A DNA stretch of 64,000 nucleotides from Flavobacteriaceae bacterium PS02334 (GTDB lineage Bacteria; Bacteroidota; Bacteroidia; Flavobacteriales; Flavobacteriaceae). Below the pieces are notes generated by a model. That model was not told the DNA's origin, did no database searches, and was given only the letters and a program-made list of their open reading frames with translations. The first letter of the stretch is position 1; each line of letters starts with the position of its first letter. The stretch is taken from positions 124,001 to 188,000 of the forward strand of contig JASCOH010000001.1 of NCBI GenBank assembly GCA_029959295.1, in the 5' to 3' direction. Shown in pieces: positions 59,355 to 64,000 of the stretch. Both the position numbers and the translations under genes were made by a program.

Positions 59355-59387
59355 AAAATGCCCCAACTTAAAAAATTGGGGCATTTT
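59355..59387. terminator. Hairpin terminator after the 59390 gene
   Basis: AAAATGCCCCAA pairs with TTGGGGCATTTT around a 9-base A-rich loop. It lies directly between two tandem paralogues and has a near-copy at 60047-60074. T-runs flank both sides. Confidence 0.8.
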
Positions 59388-59389
59388 TT

Positions 59390-60019
59390 TTATTCTTTAA
59401 CAGGTCTGTCTTGAGTCGTATTAGTTATATTCCAAGTGTCTTCAATTAACTTAAAAAACTCTAAAAATAAATCTAGTTTTTCACGCGATCTGTCACAGTC
59501 ATCTTGAGGGGAATATGCGTCAAGCTTGTAATATTTGTTGCCTTGAAAAAATTCAACAGTATAAGTAGCCCCATCACTAGTACACATAGGGACATAAATA
59601 TAATTTCCTTTTTCATCTTGAATTAAAGGCCGTTCTAAATTTTTTTGGATGACATTTTGCAAATAATCTTTATCAAGAATAAATTTGACCATCTGTTTGA
59701 TATCCGCACGCTTTACATTTGTTTTTCTTAGATAGTCTTTTAGAACAAACTTCTTTCCGTCGAGGAAAGTTTTGGAATATTCACTGCTTGTATAATATAT
59801 TTGAGCAATTAAAGCCTCTTTTTTTGAAAGTATGAAATACCGACTGTCATGCAGCAAGAAGTTGTTAGCATTGAATGCAATCACTAAAGGTTGTTCATTT
59901 TTAATATCTAAAAGTTGATAAATGCTGTCGTTATTTAAGTCTGTGTAGTCAATGTCCTTCCAGATATTTTGTCCGTAGGCAAATGAACAAATGAAAAATA
60001 ATAGAATGATTTTTTTCAT
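59390..60019 (-). CDS. Small exported paralogue
   Basis: The start is set at the ATG at 60019, giving signal MKKIILLFFICSFAYGQ; a longer frame from 60073 would translate the hairpin between genes and lacks a signal. The mature protein (about 190 residues) has YQLLDIKNEQPLVIAF near the start and YSPQDDCDRSREKLDLFLEFFKLIEDTWNITNT at the end. This C-terminal block is shared with the 60079 gene. Function is unknown. Tandem paralogues of this sort can be immunity or inhibitor arrays, but no direct evidence is present. Confidence 0.7.
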   Translation of the reverse strand: MKKIILLFFICSFAYGQNIWKDIDYTDLNNDSIYQLLDIKNEQPLVIAFNANNFLLHDSRYFILSKKEALIAQIYYTSSEYSKTFLDGKKFVLKDYLRKTNVKRADIKQMVKFILDKDYLQNVIQKNLERPLIQDEKGNYIYVPMCTSDGATYTVEFFQGNKYYKLDAYSPQDDCDRSREKLDLFLEFFKLIEDTWNITNTTQDRPVKE

Positions 60020-60046
60020 GGTGTTTAATTTATTTAAAGTTTTAAA

Positions 60047-60074
60047 AATGCCCCAATTTTTTAGTTGGGGCATT
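60047..60074 (-). terminator. Hairpin terminator after the 60079 gene
   Basis: AATGCCCCAA pairs with TTGGGGCATT across an 8-base loop, with a T-run on the minus strand. It and the hairpin at 59355 are copies that accompany duplicated genes. Confidence 0.8.
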
Positions 60075-60078
60075 AACT

Positions 60079-60699
60079 TTATTCTTTAAGAGACCTGCCT
60101 TTGACTGTGTTCGTTATTTTCAAAGTATCTTGAATCAAATTAATCAACTTTATAAATAAATCTAGCTTTTTGCGAGATCTATCACAATCAGCTTCTATAG
60201 TAATATTACTTAAACTATATACCAAGTTTCTTTTCATAATTTCTACGGTATAGTAATCGGGATGGCTACTCCCACAAATAAGTATTCCAGAGTCATCTTC
60301 GGAAGTTTTATATTTAATTTCAAAATCATTTTGCTTCAACGCTTTTACATATTTCTCATCAGTAATTTGATTTAACATTTCCTGATAAATATGTTTATTT
60401 TTTCCTGTGATTTCATGCTTGATAATTGTGTCATTATTTTCAAAGGGCAAAAGATAAGACATGAATTCTATATGATATGTTTTTTCAGAGCCAATAACGA
60501 TGAAGTGGCTTTTAAAATCATTAAAATTTGAAGAATTCCATTTCTGAAATCTTATGATAACAGAATTTTTATCCGATATTCCGAATAGCTGATAATAAGG
60601 ATTGTGAAAAATTTTATAATCTGAATTTGAAACTTTGAAATTGTTATCCTGAGTATACGTATATGTGCTAAAGAGCAACAATAAAATCATTTTTTTCAT
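60079..60699 (-). CDS. Small exported paralogue
   Basis: A 206-residue exported protein with signal MKKMILLLLFSTYTYTQ. YQLFGISDKNSVIIRFQKWN parallels the YQLLDIKNEQ motif of the neighbour, and ADCDRSRKKLDLFIKLINLIQDTLKITNTVKGRSLKE is homologous to its C-terminus. It starts 3 bases after the metallopeptidase-like lipoprotein gene, so it is translationally linked to it. Function is unknown; a partner of the peptidase is possible. Confidence 0.7.
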   Translation of the reverse strand: MKKMILLLLFSTYTYTQDNNFKVSNSDYKIFHNPYYQLFGISDKNSVIIRFQKWNSSNFNDFKSHFIVIGSEKTYHIEFMSYLLPFENNDTIIKHEITGKNKHIYQEMLNQITDEKYVKALKQNDFEIKYKTSEDDSGILICGSSHPDYYTVEIMKRNLVYSLSNITIEADCDRSRKKLDLFIKLINLIQDTLKITNTVKGRSLKE

Positions 60700-60701
60700 A
60701 A

Positions 60702-62600
60702 CTAAAGATTTTTAGACATTGCCTTAGAATGTAAATTATATATATAAAATAGCCATAAATTGCTCAAATTTTCTTGAATTTCTTGAAAATAATCAGTCGT
60801 TTCTAATCCTTGAGTGCTAATATTATTTAAAAATTTATCCCAATTCCAAATCTCATTAGTACCTACAGCAGGATTTATTAATTGCATGTTACCATATAAA
60901 GTTATTTCATTTGGAGGAATCAACTCTGTCAAAATTTCATTTAGCATAGCTTTCAATTGAGGAATAAGTTTGTCAGCGATAAATTCATGCTCAGCATTAC
61001 CATCATAGATGTCGAAATAATCATTAATTGCCTGTGATAAAGTCATTCCATTTAATGTAGCGATAGCTATATTTGGATGCTGGGTTGAATTTATTCTTAT
61101 GTCTTGAATAAAAGCATGCAGGCATTCGTGCGCAATTACTTTGGCTATTATAATATTTGATCCATAATCAAAACCTCCTTGACTCAGTAAAAGTTGTCTA
61201 TTAATAGCCACACTTATCTGCAACTTTCCGTTTACCATTTGATGTGTGGTCTGACCTAAATTATTTTGCATTACTGATGCATCAACAATATTAAACTTCA
61301 CGCTTACCTTATCATTTTTATCAAAAACATTTGTAAATAGATTTTTAAATCGAGGAGAAAGCAATAGTTTTTCATAAATTTTATTAAACTTTACCTCTTC
61401 AGGGGAAGTTCCTGAAACAGCAGTCATATCCACGTTTAGCGGCGATTTCAAAGACTTATTAAAATCTAAATTTAATCCGGTATCAATGCAAGACTGAATA
61501 AATTGTCTAACAAATGTCATGCTATAAGAATCATAATTATTAGCTGCAGTATAGCTATAGATTTGATTAGCAGCAGCAGAACCATTATGAGCAGTCAGCC
61601 AATCTTTTTGAGGTTGCGAAAGATAAGCATAAAGATAAGCCACAGTCCTCGGTGCTTCCTGAATATATAACGGCCCCGTAATAAAAGGCTTTTTAGGGCC
61701 ACCCGTTCCAGAACCTCCCCCGCCTGTGCCCGGATTCTGGCTGCCGTCTAATGGATTTCCCGGATTAGGATTGCCTTCACCCGGCACAGTACCGCCACCG
61801 CCTCCAGTATTATTTCCTGGAGTACTGGTACCTGGAGAAGTTCCAGAACCGCTCGATGAACCCGAACCAGTACTGCCACTTGGGCTTCCTGTACCCGGCC
61901 CGCTTGGCCCGCCACCTTGATTTCCGCCACCTTCAGGGTCAGCAATAATTGTAGTCTGACTGCCGCCGCAGATTGTGACAGTCTCATATCTGATATGTGC
62001 GCCACCGTCAGCAGCATTACAGCATCCAGGACCAGCAGGAGTGCCAACCGGACCATTTCCGCAGTAGGAAAATGTCACAGCAATACAGTTGCCTCCCTCT
62101 TTATTAACAAGGGTCTCATAGTCAATTTCCTGCGTAGATACTTGTCCCGTAAATGCAGCAAATTCATGAAAAACATGTCTCTGGCGATAAGATTCGTCGG
62201 GATAATATTTGATTAAGAAAGCCCTATTGCCTTCTGCTTCTTCCGTGACTACCAGATTTTCAAAAAATAAAGGATTTGTTTCGCCTCTTGTTATTGACAT
62301 CGTGTAGTAAGTGTCATTGCCCTTTGTCATAGCCTTGACTGAACTGCTATCTATCACAAAATTGTAAAGCGTGTCGAGTTCGCCACCTTTTCCCTGAAAT
62401 CGTTCCTTGTTTCTGTAAACATTTTTTGTCAGCTGAGGAAGCCTCTCAAAATCTTTAAAATTTTTCTGCTGGATAGTAATGCCTGAAGTATTTTCAGAAT
62501 GTTCCTCGTGTAAAGAATTATCTTCTGCTTGACATCCCAAAAAGAGGATCGCCCCACTGAAAAAAAGAATTCTGCCAAATCTTTTTAATTGTTTCTTCAT
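60702..62600 (-). CDS. Lipoprotein with Gly-rich linker and HExxH metallopeptidase-like domain
   Basis: A 632-residue lipoprotein with signal ILFFSGAILFLGC. An N-terminal beta domain of about 220 residues follows, with a Cys cluster (FSYCGNGPVGTPAGPGCCNAADGG). A low-complexity Gly/Ser/Pro linker spans about 220-300. The C-terminal domain has AKVIAHECLHAFIQDIRI (around 488), a zinc HExxH helix, and DIYDGNAEHEFIADKLIPQL, which could supply further ligands. It is surface- or periplasm-facing. It heads the run of small exported paralogues. The exact peptidase family is not recognised. Confidence 0.72.
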   Translation of the reverse strand: MKKQLKRFGRILFFSGAILFLGCQAEDNSLHEEHSENTSGITIQQKNFKDFERLPQLTKNVYRNKERFQGKGGELDTLYNFVIDSSSVKAMTKGNDTYYTMSITRGETNPLFFENLVVTEEAEGNRAFLIKYYPDESYRQRHVFHEFAAFTGQVSTQEIDYETLVNKEGGNCIAVTFSYCGNGPVGTPAGPGCCNAADGGAHIRYETVTICGGSQTTIIADPEGGGNQGGGPSGPGTGSPSGSTGSGSSSGSGTSPGTSTPGNNTGGGGGTVPGEGNPNPGNPLDGSQNPGTGGGGSGTGGPKKPFITGPLYIQEAPRTVAYLYAYLSQPQKDWLTAHNGSAAANQIYSYTAANNYDSYSMTFVRQFIQSCIDTGLNLDFNKSLKSPLNVDMTAVSGTSPEEVKFNKIYEKLLLSPRFKNLFTNVFDKNDKVSVKFNIVDASVMQNNLGQTTHQMVNGKLQISVAINRQLLLSQGGFDYGSNIIIAKVIAHECLHAFIQDIRINSTQHPNIAIATLNGMTLSQAINDYFDIYDGNAEHEFIADKLIPQLKAMLNEILTELIPPNEITLYGNMQLINPAVGTNEIWNWDKFLNNISTQGLETTDYFQEIQENLSNLWLFYIYNLHSKAMSKNL

Positions 62601-62754
62601 AAAATTGATTAATTATTGATTAATAATAAAATACAATGCTATGCTTTAACAAGAGTTATGGTGGCTCGCTCGCGTTATCGCGGCTGTGCAGGAACACATC
62701 GGGGAAATGTTATGACTGCACTTGACAAATATAAGAGGTGTCGAGTAAATGCCG

Positions 62755-62793
62755 TTACGGTTTTCCCGTAATTTTTTTACGAAAAAACCGTAA
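62755..62793. repeat. Nested inverted repeat
   Basis: TTACGGTTTT pairs with AAAACCGTAA, and inside it CGTAA pairs with TTACG. The elements TTACGG/CCGTAA recur four times in alternating orientation, as in a composite operator or stable hairpin. Confidence 0.6.
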
Positions 62794-63052
62794 ATAATTG
62801 TGAAAGTTTTTAATAAGAGTTTTTATCCTGATTGCTCGTGCTTTGCAATGGCGCGCAATCTTATTATGCCGCGAGGGGATTTCGCGGGGTGTTGAGGGTT
62901 TGAATTACATTCTACATAAGTCTTACCAAACTAAGATATTTAGCATAAAGCAGTTAATACTTTTATTCAAAACAAGTTACTTTCATTTGTAAAATTCATC
63001 TAACAAAAAACCCGTATTTCTACGCATAGGCACCCTAATTTTTAATTTTAAG

Positions 63053-63086
63053 TTTGTTTTAAGCAATGAAAATCAGATAGAATTTG
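63053..63086 (+). promoter_or_regulatory. Bacteroidetes-type promoter candidate for the catalase-like gene
   Basis: TTTG at 63053-63056 is followed 21 bases later by TAGAATTTG (63078-63086), close to the -33 TTTG and -7 TAnnTTTG pair with one extra base in the -7 spacer. The start codon is 91 bases downstream. Confidence 0.35.
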
Positions 63087-63176
63087 GTTGCTTAAAAAAT
63101 TGGAATTGCTTCTACCCCTACTGAAAAGCAAGGCCAATATTGCCCCAAACAAAAAACTTAAAACTTAACTATTATT

Positions 63177-64000
63177 ATGAAAAGTATTCTTGAAAACAAA
63201 AGCAAAGACAATACGTCGTGTGGCTGTGAAGATCCGATTGAGTGCCTGCGCCATATGTTTTGCGACCTGGTTCAGAAAAAAAGAGTAGAAAAAGGACAAT
63301 GTCCTGTGAGAAGACCTGTTTTTCTGCGCACTCACGGCATTATGAAAGGCACCTTGACCATTCTTGACGATCTTCCAAAAGATTTTAGGCATGGAATGTT
63401 CAAGGAGAGCGGTGATTTCCCGACGTATGTAAGATATTCTTCTGACCTTTCTGACGGAAGGCCTGACTGGATGAGCACTATCGGAATCGGGATCAAGATT
63501 TTCGGAATTCCTGGAGAAAAAATGGTCAGCGACGATGGCGCAAATACGGCCGACTTATTGATGCAAAATGTACCTTACTTTTTTGTAGACAATGCCAAAG
63601 ACATGTGCAATTTCACAAAAGCAAGCTTAGAGGGCTGGAGCGATGACTGGATTCAGCAAAATGCGCCAAAAACTACTGAGCTTTTGAATGATATGGCAAA
63701 GCCAATTCGTTCGGTTTTAGAAACGCAATTGTGGAGCGTAGTTCCATTTGAGTTGGGAGAAAATAATTTCTGCAAATATATTCTTCGTCCCGGAAGCTCT
63801 ACTTTTGCTGGAGATCCTGACATCAATGATCCTGATTTTATGGCTAAGGATTTAGCAGGAAGAATGGCTGCGGGTCCCGTAACTTTAGATATTTATATCC
63901 AAAAAAGGCCCGATGCTTCTGAATTTGGAGAAGCTTATATTGAAGAGCATTTTCCTTTAGACCGCGCTACCGTGACATGGGATGAAAAAATTGCAATTCC
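63177..64000 (+). CDS. Catalase-like protein, 3' end outside the window
   Basis: An uninterrupted frame from the ATG at 63177 reaches the window end, giving 274 complete codons plus two bases. The translation matches the catalase-related heme-fold family: VFLRTHGIMKGTLTI, FPTYVRYSSDLSDGRPDW, GIGIKIFGIPGEKM, NVPYFFVDNAKDM and RPGSSTFAGDPDINDPDF. The classical catalase active-site His in VHAKG is replaced by THGIMKG, consistent with a His in the catalase-like subgroup (y4iL-like) that often acts as a peroxidase. The N-terminus has a Cys-rich start (CGCEDPIECLRHMFC). It is outside the minus-strand run and has its own promoter region. Confidence 0.85.
   Translation, partial: MKSILENKSKDNTSCGCEDPIECLRHMFCDLVQKKRVEKGQCPVRRPVFLRTHGIMKGTLTILDDLPKDFRHGMFKESGDFPTYVRYSSDLSDGRPDWMSTIGIGIKIFGIPGEKMVSDDGANTADLLMQNVPYFFVDNAKDMCNFTKASLEGWSDDWIQQNAPKTTELLNDMAKPIRSVLETQLWSVVPFELGENNFCKYILRPGSSTFAGDPDINDPDFMAKDLAGRMAAGPVTLDIYIQKRPDASEFGEAYIEEHFPLDRATVTWDEKIAI

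Larger units (their letters stand above)
62601..63176. other. 576-bp non-coding region between divergent genes
   Basis: No supported gene. It has GC-richer words (GCTCGCGTTATCGCGGC; GCGAGGGGATTTCGCGG), a nested inverted repeat at 62755-62793 and a plausible promoter for the rightward catalase-like gene. The GC-rich part may be a dispersed non-coding repeat; copy number cannot be judged. Confidence 0.5.

Noticed and set aside
60020-60073. Upstream start for the 59390 gene
   Set aside because: The extra residues translate the intergenic terminator hairpin, and only the ATG at 60019 gives a signal peptide.
61726-61920. Pro/Gly-rich open frame on the plus strand
   Set aside because: It is the antisense shadow of the Gly/Ser/Pro linker of the lipoprotein at 60702-62600, with no start signal.

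Overview
The window is AT-rich Bacteroidetes DNA, most likely from Flavobacteriaceae (a Flavobacterium-like genome). The support is the low GC, weak Shine-Dalgarno signals, TAnnTTTG-like promoter elements, the TPR-HisKA_2 kinase/sigma-54 regulator style, and very large RHS proteins with the Bacteroidetes core motif (YYPFGM ... [13 protein letters not shown]). No rRNA, tRNA or CRISPR array was seen.

Layout. 1-12.6 kb: mostly plus-strand stress and housekeeping genes (amidohydrolase fragment cut by the window edge, DoxX, Dps, DUF1275, a TPR histidine kinase with its sigma-54 response regulator, GNAT, alpha/beta hydrolase, cupin-like protein, TMEM175-type channel, a minus-strand GAF/sigma-54 activator, a glyoxalase-fold dioxygenase and a GAPDH). 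12.6-24.0 kb: one minus-strand operon encoding an almost complete type II secretion-like machine: C-, M- and L-like inner-membrane parts, secretin, ATPase, prepilin peptidase, F platform, and G, J, I and K pseudopilins, plus an FN3-like lipoprotein and a MORN-repeat protein. 24.2-28.6 kb: a segment bounded by a perfect 177-bp inverted repeat. It holds two RHS C-terminal modules with their presumed immunity genes facing each other, and a tyrosine recombinase between them. 27.6-51.4 kb: a minus-strand operon of three giant exported proteins (1863, 1785 and 3681 aa) with a Skp/OmpH-like protein, a lipoprotein, a LolA-like protein and a lipoprotein immunity candidate. 51.8-57.3 kb: outer-membrane phospholipase A, a DEAD/DEAH helicase, an FAD/NAD(P)-binding protein and an unknown gene followed by 42-bp tandem repeats. 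57.6-62.6 kb: a metallopeptidase-like lipoprotein followed by a family of small exported paralogues. 63.2 kb to the end: a catalase-like gene cut by the window edge.

Main interpretation. The C-terminal boundary of the 3681-aa RHS protein lies in the 177-bp repeat. The same repeat, inverted, begins a promoterless orphan RHS tip 4 kb away. Inverting the intervening DNA would fuse the orphan toxin-like tip, with its own immunity gene, to the giant RHS body in frame and would park the present tip in the silent site. This is an inference from sequence geometry and predicts a phase-variable two-warhead RHS toxin. The neighbouring type II-like apparatus is a plausible but unproven exporter of the giant proteins, which have Sec signals and no recognisable T9SS C-terminal sorting domain.
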